A stretch of DNA of 64,000 nt from Bog-473 sp963834405 (GCA_963834405.1 CAWIBX010000007.1:496001-560000); one strand, 5' to 3'. Shown: positions 37,738 through 46,987, counted from the stretch's first letter. A program made the numbers and translations. The notes: a model not told the origin generated them from the sequence alone.

Positions 37738-38415
37738 GTGGACAGGCGGTTGGCGACTGGCATCGTGACGACCTTGGTCGTGTTTGTCTCAGTGCTTGCA
37801 CTTGCGCCTGTGGCAAGCGCGAGCGGCGGTGGCTACCAGGGACTGATGGGGAAGCGCATCCCGGGCACGAACGGGACGTGGGTGCCAATATTCAGCCCAG
37901 ACCCGGGCCAGAATGTAGCCGGAACCAGCACACCGCCGCTCATGACCGAGGGTGCCAATACCAACTCGGTTGCGTTCTTCGAGTTTCCTTCTCAGGGCGC
38001 TGCCACGAAATTTGCTACGTCGCTGCCCCTCGCCGTCCGCCTCTACTTTGACGGGATCCTGCGCTACCAGCCCACAGCTGAGCCAGTTGCGGCGCCTGCC
38101 TCGGTGCGGTGGTATGACACGATGGCGTGTCTCGGGCCAGCTGGCGAACCGACGCGATACAAACTGAACGCATCAGGTACGTGCGCGGTTGGCTCCGGCA
38201 CCGCTCTCGGCTCCATCGGCATCGCTGAAGTCATCCAACGCGGCAAGGTCGCGGTTGTGATCGACACCGAAGGGGGAAGTCAGATCCTCGTCAACTACGA
38301 CCGAGCTGCCGCACCAAGCGATGCTCAGGTGCTAAGCGACGACGAGACTCTTGCCAACGGGGTTAACGCACTGATGACGAAGGTAGGCCTGAAAGCGACG
38401 CCTGGGCGGAAGTAG
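37738..38415 (+). CDS. Secreted protein, unknown function
   Basis: A 225-residue exported protein. GTG 37738 after AGGGGGAA opens a signal peptide 'TTLVVFVSVLALAPVASASG'. The mature part has a Cys pair ('MACLGPAGEPTRYKLNASGT' and the following C) that may form a disulfide, and a beta-rich end 'KVAVVIDTEGGSQILVNYDR'. No family is recognised. A repeat-family piece follows at 38482. Confidence 0.7.
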   Translation: MDRRLATGIVTTLVVFVSVLALAPVASASGGGYQGLMGKRIPGTNGTWVPIFSPDPGQNVAGTSTPPLMTEGANTNSVAFFEFPSQGAATKFATSLPLAVRLYFDGILRYQPTAEPVAAPASVRWYDTMACLGPAGEPTRYKLNASGTCAVGSGTALGSIGIAEVIQRGKVAVVIDTEGGSQILVNYDRAAAPSDAQVLSDDETLANGVNALMTKVGLKATPGRK

Positions 38416-38481
38416 CGCATGCTGAAGTGTGGCTTGGCGGACCCGGATCCCCATCCTGGTCACATCTTGCCTCTCATGGGA

Positions 38482-38512
38482 AGCACATATCCGGCGAACT
38501 AGGGCAGGTCTA
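38482..38512. repeat. Intergenic palindromic repeat
   Basis: Contains ATCCGGCGAACTAGGGCAGG, a diverged member of the family, about 65 bases past the secreted protein gene. Confidence 0.45.
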
Positions 38513-38650
38513 CAGATGCGGTTCGATTACCGCTGTGTTGTAGTCAGAATCAGTCAAACTGCGCGTAATGACCCCAAGTTCATGAAGATCAGCCAGCGCC
38601 TTCCTCGCAAGGGCTCGGATTTGTTCCCACCGCTCATCCTCACGAATCGC

Positions 38651-38926
38651 TCATTCTGAAAACTGTTTCGGGTATGGCCCCATGTGCCCGACTCGCCGAA
38701 TCTCGTCGCCTATTTCCTGGCCATATTGTCCGAGGATTTCCGTTATCTCCTGAGCCGTTCGTTCGATTTCAGGCGTAAGCGCTCCGGCCTCTATTAGCTG
38801 GGGGAGCATCGGGTCGTCGTCGCTCAACCACTGGTTGGAGAGTTCTTCCCAAGGACAACTCGTCCTATGGAAATACTCCAACTGCTGATCTGCCGAGGCT
38901 GCCAGCAAGACCAGGTCTCTTGCCAT
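38651..38926 (-). CDS. Hypothetical protein (91 aa), possibly cut by IS3
   Basis: Not recognised. The sequence is acidic and helical: 'EYFHRTSCPWEELSNQWLSD', then 'EIERTAQEITEILGQYGQEI'. Its ATG is only 14 bases from the end of the IS3-family element, and the frame runs on into the element, so the original N-terminus and promoter may have been lost. Confidence 0.5.
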   Translation of the reverse strand: MARDLVLLAASADQQLEYFHRTSCPWEELSNQWLSDDDPMLPQLIEAGALTPEIERTAQEITEILGQYGQEIGDEIRRVGHMGPYPKQFSE

Positions 38927-38993
38927 GCAACAACGCCACTGAATCGGCCTGGGATCCCCGGAGGCTCCATACCTTGGAAACGAGGATGGAGTC

Positions 38994-39323
38994 ATGGAAC
39001 AGAAGCCGAGAACGAAGCGGTATCCGCCTGAGCTGAAGGAGCGGGCGGTGCGCATGGTGTTGGACCTGCGAGAGCAGGATCCGCACGACAAGACGGTGAT
39101 CTCGCGGGTGGCCCGACAGCTGGGCGTGGGCGACGAGTCGTTGCGCAGCTGGGTGAAGCGTGCCGACGTCGACGCCGGCAAGCGCCCGGGGCTGACGAGC
39201 GACGAGCAGGCCGAGCTCAAGCGGCTGCGCAAGGAGAACTTCGAGCTTCGCCGGGCCAATGACATCTTGCAGGCTGCGGCGACTTTCTTCGGGGCGGAGC
39301 TCGACCGCCGACACAAGAAGTAG
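38994..39323 (+). CDS. IS3-family OrfA (helix-turn-helix)
   Basis: 109 residues: an HTH_Tnp_1 domain ('YPPELKERAVRMVLDLREQD', 'RVARQLGVGDESLRSWVKRA') and a leucine-zipper helix ('ELKRLRKENFELRRANDILQ'). It binds the IS ends and dimerises. It overlaps orfB in the -1 frame. Confidence 0.92.
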   Translation: MEQKPRTKRYPPELKERAVRMVLDLREQDPHDKTVISRVARQLGVGDESLRSWVKRADVDAGKRPGLTSDEQAELKRLRKENFELRRANDILQAAATFFGAELDRRHKK

Positions 39324-40243
39324 TTGCCTTCATCGACGCCCATCGGGACCACGAGACCGGTGGGCGTCGATGGGGGGTCGAGCCGATCTGCGAGCAGCTC
39401 GCAGTCGCCCCCTCCACCTACTACGACGCCAAGTCCCGGCCGCCTTCGGCCCGGGCGCTGCGTGACGCCGAGCTGGGCCCCAAGCTGGTCGAGCTGTGGA
39501 AGCGCAACTACTCGGTCTACGGCAGGCGCAAGCTCACCAAGGCGGCTCGGCGGGCCGATCTCGACATCGGGCGCGACCAGGTAGCCCGCCTCATGCGACA
39601 CCAGGGCATTCGCGGGGCGAGCCGCTCCAAGAAACGCTTCACCACCAAGTCTGATCCCGCCCACGTCCGCGCCCCGGACCTCGTCAATCGCAACTTCAGT
39701 GCTACGCGTCCCGATGAACTGTGGGTGTGCGACTTCACCTACTGCTCGACATGGTCGGGCATCATTTACGTCGCCTTCGTAATCGACGTCTTCTCCCGGC
39801 GCCTTGTCGGCTGGAAGGCGGCGCGCTCGATGACCACGACCCTTGTCCTCGATGCGCTCAACATGGCGGCATGGACGCGCCGGCACACCACTCTCGAAGG
39901 GCTGATCTGTCACACCGACGCCGGAAGTCAATACACCTCTATTGCCTACACCGAGCGCATCGACGACGTCGGTGCCGCGCCCTCCATCGGGACCATCGGA
40001 GACAGCTACGACAACGCCATGGCCGAATCGGTCATCGGGCTTTTCAAGACCGAGCTGCACCGCAACCCGGCCGCCCTGGCGGACAACGGCGGGCCTTGGA
40101 AGGGCCTCGACGACCTCGAGATCGCCACGTGCGCCTGGGTGTCATGGTTCAACGAGGAGCGACTCCATGGAGAGCTCGACGACCGCACGCCGGCCGAAGT
40201 CGAAGCCGAGTACCGTTTCAGATCTCAGCCCGCTGTGGCATGA
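39314..40243 (+). CDS. IS3-family OrfB transposase (DDE)
   Basis: The frame opens at 39314 inside the end of orfA and reads 'VVAFIDAHRDHETGGRRWGV'. An HTH_21 region ('SVYGRRKLTKAARRADLDIG') is followed by the rve core: Asp in 'ELWVCDFTYCSTWSGIIYVA', Asp in 'LICHTDAGSQYTSIAYTERI', Glu in 'DNAMAESVIGLFKTEL'. All three catalytic residues are present. No good independent start codon lies near the overlap, so an OrfAB fusion by -1 frameshifting is expected; the slip site itself is not obvious. Confidence 0.9.
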   Translation, partial: QEVVAFIDAHRDHETGGRRWGVEPICEQLAVAPSTYYDAKSRPPSARALRDAELGPKLVELWKRNYSVYGRRKLTKAARRADLDIGRDQVARLMRHQGIRGASRSKKRFTTKSDPAHVRAPDLVNRNFSATRPDELWVCDFTYCSTWSGIIYVAFVIDVFSRRLVGWKAARSMTTTLVLDALNMAAWTRRHTTLEGLICHTDAGSQYTSIAYTERIDDVGAAPSIGTIGDSYDNAMAESVIGLFKTELHRNPAALADNGGPWKGLDDLEIATCAWVSWFNEERLHGELDDRTPAEVEAEYRFRSQPAVA

Positions 40244-40285
40244 GAAACCAAACCAACGAGCCTCCGTCAAACCCAGGCCGGTTCA

Positions 40286-41066
40286 ACCGCATGGCAACGA
40301 CTGGGGTCATCGCCGCGTCAAGAACGACGAGCGCGACGCGAGGGACCTGGCTGATCTGCTTCGTCTCGGTCGCCTGGCCGAGGCCTGGATCGCCCCGCCC
40401 CCGACCAGAGAGCTCCGCGAGATGGTCCGTTTCCGGATGAAGCTGTGCAATCTGCGCACCGGCCTCAAGGCCCAGGTCCACGCGGTGATGGCCAAGAACG
40501 GCATCTTGCCGTGCCACAACGACATGTGGGGCCCGGGCGGGGCCGCCCAGTTCGATTCGCTCGAGCTGCCCGACGCCTACTTCAACCGCATCGCCGTGCT
40601 GCGAGACCTCGTCGAGATCTATGACCGCGAGATCGGCTTTTTGGACCGCGACATCCACCGCATCCTCTGCGACGACGCCGGCTACAACGCCGTCCAGGCC
40701 ATCTATGGCGTCGGGCCCGTCTTCGCCGCCATCTTCGTGGCCGAGATCGGCGACGTCACCCGCTTCGAGTCACCCAAGGCCTTGTGCTCGTGGGCGGGCC
40801 TCACCCCCAAGCACAAGGAGTCCGACACCCACGTCAAACGGGGCAAGATCACCAAGCAAGGCTCCCGCCTCGTGCGCTGGGCCGCCATCGAGGCCGTGGC
40901 TCGTTACCACGGCGGAGCGCCGCTGCGCGACAAGTTCGATTCGATCGCCGGACGCCGTGGCAAGACCAAGGCGAATGTGGCCATCGCCCGCAGAGTTCTC
41001 ACGCTCGTCTACTACGGCCTGCGCGACGGAGAGATCCGCGCTCTCGCCGACCAAGAGGCGGCGTGA
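40286..41066 (+). pseudogene. IS110-family transposase, N-terminally truncated
   Basis: The remaining frame reads 'HGNDWGHRRVKNDERDARDL', 'MVRFRMKLCNLRTGLKAQVH', 'VGPVFAAIFVAEIGDVTRFE' and 'GSRLVRWAAIEAVARYHGGA'. The N-terminal catalytic Asp and Glu of the DEDD set are lost, so it should be inactive. About 260 residues remain. Confidence 0.88.
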
Positions 41067-41490
41067 CGCTCGGCAATCGGCCAGGTGCGTGCTCGTGTAA
41101 CGGCATGGCTCCCATCTCCTCGGTGGCGCAGCCGGGATAGTGATTGAGCCCACCTGGTCGTGGCCGGAGACCACCATGCCGATCAACTTCGGCGAAGACA
41201 TGCCTCAGCAAGCCCGAGCTCCATCAACTATCTCGTCACCGCGAGAGACCCTGGTGGTCGAACCCGGTGCCGAATGGCACCACTGACAACCTGAAGCATT
41301 TTGCGGAGCCAGGCGCCCGGCCTCAAGGTCGTTCGTCCTCGCGTCGCTGCGGGCGCTCCACCTTGACCCCGAGCGTCCTCGCTCACGCGCGTCCGCGCAC
41401 AGGCTGCCGTGGCGAGCTCGAGCAAATCCTACGAACAAAGAGGCAGGCCGCGGATCTTGACACGGCCCCGCTCCTTCAGACATGCCGCAG
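40286..41490 (+). mobile_element. Truncated IS110-family element (copy 3, diverged)
   Basis: The left end and the first part of the transposase gene are missing; the sequence begins directly at the IS3 right end. The right end (CACGGCCCCGCTCCTTCA at about 41461-41478) resembles that of copies 1 and 2, and is followed by GGGTGGCACCCC, a repeat-family motif, and then by copy 2. It is clearly diverged from copies 1 and 2. Confidence 0.8.
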
Positions 41491-41503
41491 GGTGGCACCC
41501 CGA

Positions 41504-42992
41504 CCTGATGCGATGAAGGGGCGGGGCCTCCGCCCCTTGTGAGATCCGAGCATGCTCGGTCTTGCAAAAGAAACCTCGAAAGAGGAGGAGGCCCCTATGG
41601 GACAGTACGTCGGAATCGACTTGCACAGACGCAGCACCACCATCGTCCGGATGGCAGAAGACGGCGAGGTGCTCGGCACCGAACGCTTCGTCAGCCAGCC
41701 CTTCGAACTCGCCCAGGCGATGGCCGCCGCCGGGCCCGAGCCCGAGGTGGTCCTCGAGTCCACCTATGGCTGGTACTGGGCGGCCGATCTGCTCGAAGAG
41801 CTCGGCGCCCACGTCCACCTCGCCCACACGCTCGGGAACAACTGGGGGAACCGCCGGGTGAAGAACGACGAGCGCGACGCCCAGGACCTCGCCGCCATGT
41901 TGGCCCTCGGACGCCTGGCCGAGGGCTGGATCGCGCCGCCACCGGTTCGCGAGCTGCGCGAGCTCGTGCGCTACCGCTCCTCGCTGGTGCGGCACCGCAC
42001 CAGTGCCAAGGCCCAGATCCACGGGGTCATGGCCAAGAACGGGATCCTGCCCGTCGTCGGCGAGCTGTGGGGCCCCACCGGTTCGGCCCAGCTCGACCGT
42101 CTCGAGCTCCCCGAGGCCTATGCGATGCGTCTCGACTCGCTGCGCAACCTCCTCGGCGTCTACGAGGCGGCCATCGCCGAGCTCGACGCGCACATCCACG
42201 CCGAGCTCAAGGCCGACCCCGGTTATCGGGCCCTCATGACCCTGCCCGGTGTGGGCAAGGTCATCGCGGCGATCTTCGTGGCCGAGATCGGCGATATCAG
42301 CCGCTTCGACTCGGCCAAGAAGCTCTGCAGCTGGGCCGGGCTCACCCCCAAGCACCGCGAGTCCGACGAGGTCGTGCGCCGCGGGGCGATCACCAAGCAG
42401 GGCTCACCGCTCGTGCGTTGGGCGGCCATCGAGGCCGTGGGCAACTACCGGGCCAAGGGCAGCGAGAAGCTACGCGCCGACTACAAGCGCATCGCCGAGC
42501 ACGCCGGCAAGTACAAGGCCCGGGTGGCGGTCGCCCGCAAGCTCTTGACCCTCGTCTTCTATGCACTGCGCGACGGAGAAGTCCGATGCCTCGAGACCGC
42601 CGCCTGAGTCTCGGCCACGGACCGACGCGAGCTCGACGTACGCCGTGGCCCACCGACATCGGTGTGGCCGTCGTTTCTGATTGAGCCCGTCGGGACGTGG
42701 CCGAACCCCATCATGTGCGGAGATCGACGAATGCATGGCTGGCTGCCCACGGGAGCGTGACAGAACCCGAGCAGTGATGGGAACTCGCAACACCTCGAAA
42801 TAGCGGCGTCCTCGAACAGGATGCGCCGGTCGCCGCCGGCGTCAACGCCACAACCTTCGGCGGGCATCGCCCGACGTTGACCCCGGCGCCTCGTCGGCGC
42901 GCGCCCTCGTGCAGGACGCCGATGGGTCAATCAGGAACGATCGACGGAAAAAGACTCTTGATCCGGCCCCGCCCCTTCATGTACGGCGTACT
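41504..42992 (+). mobile_element. IS110-family element, copy 2 (IS1111-like subgroup)
   Basis: Same length and ends as copy 1, including the 16-bp subterminal inverted repeats and both left-end hairpins; only scattered substitutions are seen. The left flank is GGTGGCACCCCGA, the right flank CTGGGGCATC, both fitting halves of the island's palindromic repeat. It stands in tandem behind the truncated copy 3. Confidence 0.88.
41597..42607 (+). CDS. IS110-family transposase, copy 2
   Basis: Intact 336-residue DEDD transposase, nearly identical to copy 1. Differences include 'DLLEELGAHVHLAHTLG' for 'DLLQELGAHVHLAHALG' and 'NLLGVYEAAIAELDAH' for 'HLLGVYEHAIAELDAH'. All motifs named for copy 1 are kept. 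The high identity points to recent movement or gene conversion. Confidence 0.94.
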   Translation: MGQYVGIDLHRRSTTIVRMAEDGEVLGTERFVSQPFELAQAMAAAGPEPEVVLESTYGWYWAADLLEELGAHVHLAHTLGNNWGNRRVKNDERDAQDLAAMLALGRLAEGWIAPPPVRELRELVRYRSSLVRHRTSAKAQIHGVMAKNGILPVVGELWGPTGSAQLDRLELPEAYAMRLDSLRNLLGVYEAAIAELDAHIHAELKADPGYRALMTLPGVGKVIAAIFVAEIGDISRFDSAKKLCSWAGLTPKHRESDEVVRRGAITKQGSPLVRWAAIEAVGNYRAKGSEKLRADYKRIAEHAGKYKARVAVARKLLTLVFYALRDGEVRCLETAA

Positions 42993-43408
42993 GGGGCATC
43001 GTGAGGATCACTGACTCCGTGTCGGCCCCGCGCTTTTCAGCTGCCGATGCCGTGACGCGAAGCAGCCGCAGGAGTGTGTGCATCCCGGCCGCTTCGCCCC
43101 GTCCCCCGGGGGCACGCCCAGCGTGGACATTCGGTCGCGCGGCGTGCCTCGCTCCGGTCCACCTGTCGGGCAGCCTGCATGAGGTGCCCTATCTCTGCAT
43201 CCTCGTTCAGCCAGGACTGAAACAACGCGAAAACGGCCCCTGGATTCGACAGGTGCTACGGCGTAGAACCTAGGAGACAGTTTCTGTGTAATCCGGGCTG
43301 TCACACGCTGGGATCGGTGTCGGCGACCGAGCAGCGGTCATTAGTGCAGTGCCGGTGAGGGGTATCCATCGTGCAGGCCGTCCGCCAAGCCCGAGATAGG
43401 GGTGCCCC
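42993..43408. other. Gene-free stretch with a possible coding remnant
   Basis: On the minus strand around 43130-43240 one frame reads 'FALFQSWLNEDAEIGHLMQA', which looks like real protein, but it is closed by stops at both sides. It is most likely a fragment of a lost gene. Nothing else is supported. Confidence 0.4.
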
Positions 43409-44020
43409 ATGAGGAACCGTCCACGTCGTTGGCAACATCTGGCAGTGTCGGCTGCGGCATTGCTGCTCGTTGTAGCCGGGTTGTTGAGTGTCGCCGCTCC
43501 TGCGTCGGCCAGCACCGTCCAGGCTTGGCGGTGAGCATCAACGGGGTGGTGGTGCCCATCATCAACGGTACCCCCGGCACCCCCGGCACCCCCCAGGTGG
43601 TGCCGGGGGCCGTGTTCCTTGAGGGCGTGGCCTGTCCGAGCGCCACCACCTGCTTGGCGGTTGGCGTCAACTTCGCTTCGGACCAGGGGGTGGTGGCGCC
43701 CATCACCAACGGCACCCTGGGCACCCCCCTGGTGGTGTCGGGGACCGCCGACCTTTATGGCATGGCCTGTCCCAGCGCCACCACCTGCGAGGCGGTGGGG
43801 TACAACGCTTCGTTCGAGGGCGTGGTGGCCGTGGTCCTCCATGCGAGTTCGACCGACGTACCCCTGAGCGTCGGTCTGTGTCAACACGGCGGGTGGCAGA
43901 ACCTGCTCAACGAGCAAGGGCAGCCTTTTGGCAACCAAGGCCAGTGCATCTCGTATCTGACCCATAACCCCTGAGCCTCGCCGACCTGACTGGTTCGTTC
44001 GACGGTACGACGGCGCGTCT
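43409..44020 (+). pseudogene. Secreted repeat protein, broken paralogue of the 44252-44890 gene
   Basis: ATG 43409 opens a good signal peptide ('HLAVSAAALLLVVAGLLSVA') that hits a stop after about 41 codons. In the next frame two repeat units follow, 'GVACPSATTCLAVGVNFASD' and 'GMACPSATTCEAVGYNASFE', and then 'LSVGLCQHGGWQNLLNEQGQ', the same domain as in the next gene. A second frameshift at about 43968 breaks that domain too. An internal deletion fusing the signal peptide to the middle of a repeat unit explains the first frame change. Confidence 0.75.
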
Positions 44021-44074
44021 CGGGCGCGGGCCGAGTTGTTTGTTCCCAACGATGACCAGTTGGCCCTTTCAAAC

Positions 44075-44126
44075 GGGTATCCCTGAAGCGTCGAACTGCC
44101 CCACCGTCTCGGCAGCGGGGGCACCC
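44075..44126. repeat. Intergenic palindromic repeat
   Basis: GGGTATCCCTGAAGCGTCGA, then CTGCCCCACCGTCTC and GGGGGCACCC; the half order is that of the copies at 44999 and 46370. Confidence 0.55.
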
Positions 44127-44251
44127 TCGGTGTACATCGGGACGGCCTTGCGATAGACGCATCTAGCGGTCATTTCACACGTCAGCACGGTTGACAGGTG
44201 CGCACGACAAGAAGAGGATCGTGTGCAAGGGGATACGAGTCGGAGACGCAA

Positions 44252-44890
44252 ATGCGCGCACGCTTGTCGGTTGCCGGGTTCGCGATCGTCGTCAGCCTGT
44301 GTGTCTGGATGATCCCCACTGCTGCCGGTGCCGTCGGAGCGGCCCAAACGGGTTCGACCCACGTCCCTGTGAGTGTCGGCCTATGCCAGCACGGCGGGTG
44401 GCAGAGCCTCTCCAACGCTCAAGGGCAGCCGTTTTCCAACCAAGGCCAGTGCATCAGCTATTTCATCCATTACCCGGTGAGCCTCGCCGACTTGGCTGGT
44501 TCGTTCTCCGGTACGACGACATGGACGTTCGGCAACGGTTGTGGCTTCGTCAACCAGGTCTTCGATGCCGCTTATCCAGGAAGCTCCGCCGTGGGTGCGG
44601 TCATGCTCCATGTTGGCGGATGCGTCGTTTTCAGCGGTAACCCGCTTCCCTACAACGGAACATTTACCATCGCGACGAACGTAGGAACTCTTAGCGGCGA
44701 TGTAGCAGGACTCATCCCCAACGTGGGCGCCCCAGCGCCCGCTGACATTGAGCTGACGCTTACCGTTAACTCGGGAACCAGGGTGTTCGCAGCGACGACC
44801 GGCACGATCCAGGTGAGCATTTTGTGGTCCATTTATGTACCTGGTGTGCCGTCTACGTATCCGGTGACCGGGTCGGTCACGATCCCGTAA
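44252..44890 (+). CDS. Secreted four-cysteine protein, unknown function
   Basis: A 212-residue exported protein. ATG 44252 opens a signal peptide, 'VAGFAIVVSLCVWMIPTAAG'. The mature domain begins 'VSVGLCQHGGWQSLSNAQGQ', with 'FSNQGQCISYFIHYPVSLAD', and has two further Cys in 'FGNGCGFVNQVF' and 'LHVGGCVVFSGN', so two disulfides are likely. The second half is a beta-sandwich-like Thr/Val-rich part. I do not know the family. The preceding pseudogene carries the same Cys-rich domain, so it has been duplicated locally. Confidence 0.75.
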   Translation: MRARLSVAGFAIVVSLCVWMIPTAAGAVGAAQTGSTHVPVSVGLCQHGGWQSLSNAQGQPFSNQGQCISYFIHYPVSLADLAGSFSGTTTWTFGNGCGFVNQVFDAAYPGSSAVGAVMLHVGGCVVFSGNPLPYNGTFTIATNVGTLSGDVAGLIPNVGAPAPADIELTLTVNSGTRVFAATTGTIQVSILWSIYVPGVPSTYPVTGSVTIP

Positions 44891-44998
44891 TCGAGCCGCT
44901 ATCCACTGGATGTTGCTGTAGCCGTCCGCCTTAGTCACGCTTCCTTCCTCGCGATTTCGTTTCCTCGGGCCGACCAATGGCAAGTTGACCCTTCAATC

Positions 44999-45048
44999 GG
45001 GTATCCCCAAGGATTCGCATGGTGGCACCCTCTCCCGGCGTTGGGGGA
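44999..45048. repeat. Intergenic palindromic repeat
   Basis: GGGTATCCCCAAGGATTCGC then GGTGGCACCCTCTCCCGGCG. A full-length copy in the opposite half order to the one at 33085. Confidence 0.7.
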
Positions 45049-45159
45049 CAGGTCCTGGTCTGTCCTGGTGAGTAACGGCCTGCCGGGAATTGGCATTGGG
45101 TCTGATATAGCGTCGGTCCTGGGCGTCACATCGTCGCCTTTCTACGAAGGAGCGACTCA

Positions 45160-46323
45160 ATGACGATCCCTTATCGTGTGCGCGCCCTCGTCGGGGCGGC
45201 CGTCGTCTGCCTCGCCATCACCGCTGTGGCAACGACCGCTGGCGCGGCTCCGCCGGGCGCACGAGCTCTGGCCGCCTCGGCCACCTCGACGAACCAGCAG
45301 GAGGCAGTGGCGACCTATAACGCGCTCCAACAGAACTTCTACGTCGCTCGCCAGTCCCTTTACCGCGGCACCACGTGTGGCACCTACTCGTGTCTGTGGC
45401 CCTTCACCAACTCCACCGCCGGAACCGTGTACCTGTACGGCGCCCCGAACGGTGCTCGCTACTCCTCTGACGTCGCCGCCCGCCAGACTGGCCTCGGCCA
45501 CTACTTCGACCCGTCTGAGGTCTCACCATCCGGCGCGGCCCAGCCGCCCGCCTATCAGTCCGCAGTGCCGCCGCCACTCGGACCGGGTGGTATCACCTAC
45601 TACGACGACAACGCGTGGACGGGTCTGAATCTGATCCACGCCTATTTGCTCACGTCGAACCGGACCTATCTCACGTTGGCCCAGAACGAGCTCAACTTCA
45701 TCATCTCCGGGTGGGACACGAATGCCTCCGACGGCTGCCCTGGAGGCATCTATTGGGAGGACGTTGCAGGAAGCCAGCGCAACACCACCGCGAACGGTGC
45801 TGGCGCCGCACTGGCGCTCGAGCTGGACAGGCTCGCCGGGAACACCTCGGACCTCGCGTGGGCGACACGCATGTACCAGTGGGAAGTCGCTTGTCTCGGA
45901 ACCGCGAGCGGCCTGTACAACGACCATATAAATCCGAACGGGAGCGTCAACACCACCATCTGGAGCTACAACCAGGGCGTGATGGTGGGCGCGGGCGTCT
46001 TGCTGTACCAGCTGACCGGGAACAACACGTACCTGAACCAGGCGCAGCAGACGGCGGCCGCGGCCGTGTCCTACTTCGGCACCGGGACGGCGCTCGTCAA
46101 CCAGGGGACGGCGTTCAACGCCATCTATTTCCGCAACTTGTTCCTTCTCAATCAGGTTGTGCCCAACGCTGCGTATGCCGCCGAGGCCCAGAGCTTCGCG
46201 TCCACCATGTGGGCGCAACGCCAAGCCGGAACCGGGCTGATCAACCCCCAGTACGGCGTCAATGGGACTGCCCCCATGGTCGAGATCTACGCACTGCTGG
46301 CCGGGAGTTCGCCTACGCCTTAG
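45160..46323 (+). CDS. Secreted glycoside hydrolase family 76 protein
   Basis: A 387-residue exported (alpha/alpha)6-barrel enzyme. The signal peptide is 'VGAAVVCLAITAVATTAGAA'. The GH76 catalytic Asp pair is in 'GITYYDDNAWTGLNLIHAYL'. Other conserved parts are 'GGIYWEDVAGSQRNTTANGA' and 'TTIWSYNQGVMVGAGVLLYQ'. GH76 enzymes are alpha-1,6-mannanases acting on fungal or actinobacterial mannans. ATG 45160 has AAGGAGCGA upstream. No transporter for the product is adjacent. Confidence 0.92.
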   Translation: MTIPYRVRALVGAAVVCLAITAVATTAGAAPPGARALAASATSTNQQEAVATYNALQQNFYVARQSLYRGTTCGTYSCLWPFTNSTAGTVYLYGAPNGARYSSDVAARQTGLGHYFDPSEVSPSGAAQPPAYQSAVPPPLGPGGITYYDDNAWTGLNLIHAYLLTSNRTYLTLAQNELNFIISGWDTNASDGCPGGIYWEDVAGSQRNTTANGAGAALALELDRLAGNTSDLAWATRMYQWEVACLGTASGLYNDHINPNGSVNTTIWSYNQGVMVGAGVLLYQLTGNNTYLNQAQQTAAAAVSYFGTGTALVNQGTAFNAIYFRNLFLLNQVVPNAAYAAEAQSFASTMWAQRQAGTGLINPQYGVNGTAPMVEIYALLAGSSPTP

Positions 46324-46369
46324 CGCAGCGGGGCCAGGACGGGGCGGCGGATGCCGCTGGGGTTGGAAC

Positions 46370-46417
46370 GGGTATCCCCATCGTGCCTGATTCGGATAGT
46401 GGCACCCCTACCCGACG
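46370..46417. repeat. Intergenic palindromic repeat, after GH76
   Basis: GGGTATCCCCATCGTGCCTG then AGTGGCACCCCTACCCGACG. It starts 46 bases after the GH76 stop. Confidence 0.7.
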
Positions 46418-46584
46418 CCCCGACGTTCTGGGGCAGCCCCGAGGGCCCCGTATAAGTCTGTTAAGAGGCCGCGCGGATAGGCCCAGTTCAAGGCACTAAC
46501 CATCCACCGGTCGTGGTGGTGGCCCCGAGAAGATCGGGGTTGCAAACCCAAACCACCAACAACCAAGTGGAGGTACCCACCATC

Positions 46585-46987
46585 ATGCGCGCGCTTGACG
46601 CCGAAGTGTTCGATGCCATCTGGAGCGCCGTCGAATCGCTGGTCCCCCGTCCCGATCGAGCGCCATCCCCTCGGCTGTCATCGCCGGCGCGCGTCGAACG
46701 CGGCGTGCTTCATGGTGATCTATGTGCGCCTGGTCACCGGATGCTCGTGGGAGGACGCCGAGCACCTCTGCGGCGCCGTGGTCTCTGACACCACGGCACG
46801 GGCTCGCCGTGACGAGTGGATCGCGGCGGGGGTCTTGGATGCCATCGCGGCCGAGGCCATCGCGGGCTTCGACAAGATCGTGGGCCTCGAGCTGGCCGAG
46901 GTCGGCATCGACGGTTCGGCCCACAAGGCGCCGGTGGGGGGCGAGGGGACGGGCAAAAGCCCAGTTGACCGGGGCAAGCTCGGCTGG
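46585..46987 (+). pseudogene. IS5-family transposase remnant
   Basis: The first frame gives 'LDAEVFDAIWSAVESLVP'; after a frame change near 46650 the next gives 'CHRRRASNAACFMVIYVRLV', 'WEDAEHLCGAVVSDTTARAR' and 'VGIDGSAHKAPVGGEGTGKS' with the first catalytic Asp. It ends abruptly after 'VDRGKLGW' where foreign sequence begins, so the C-terminal half of the transposase is missing. Confidence 0.78.

Larger units (their letters stand above)
38940..40285 (+). mobile_element. IS3-family insertion sequence (1,346 bp)
   Basis: The ends are imperfect terminal inverted repeats: TGAATCGGCCTGGG...GGAGGCTC at the left and the complement of TGAACCGGCCTGGG...GGAGGCTC at the right. orfA and orfB overlap in the -1 frame arrangement of IS3. 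No clear target duplication flanks it (CAC at left, ACC at right), and the IS110 remnant on its right has no left half on the other side, so a deletion accompanied or followed insertion. Confidence 0.9.

Noticed and set aside
41539..42684. A 381-codon frame within IS110 copy 2 (and its twin in copy 1)
   Set aside because: It overlaps the DEDD transposase in another frame and is Arg/Pro-rich; its conservation only reflects the duplicated DNA.
43008..43304. A minus-strand protein of 98 codons
   Set aside because: The frame itself is Arg/Cys-rich noise; only a short stretch in a neighbouring frame looks like protein, and that is closed by stops.
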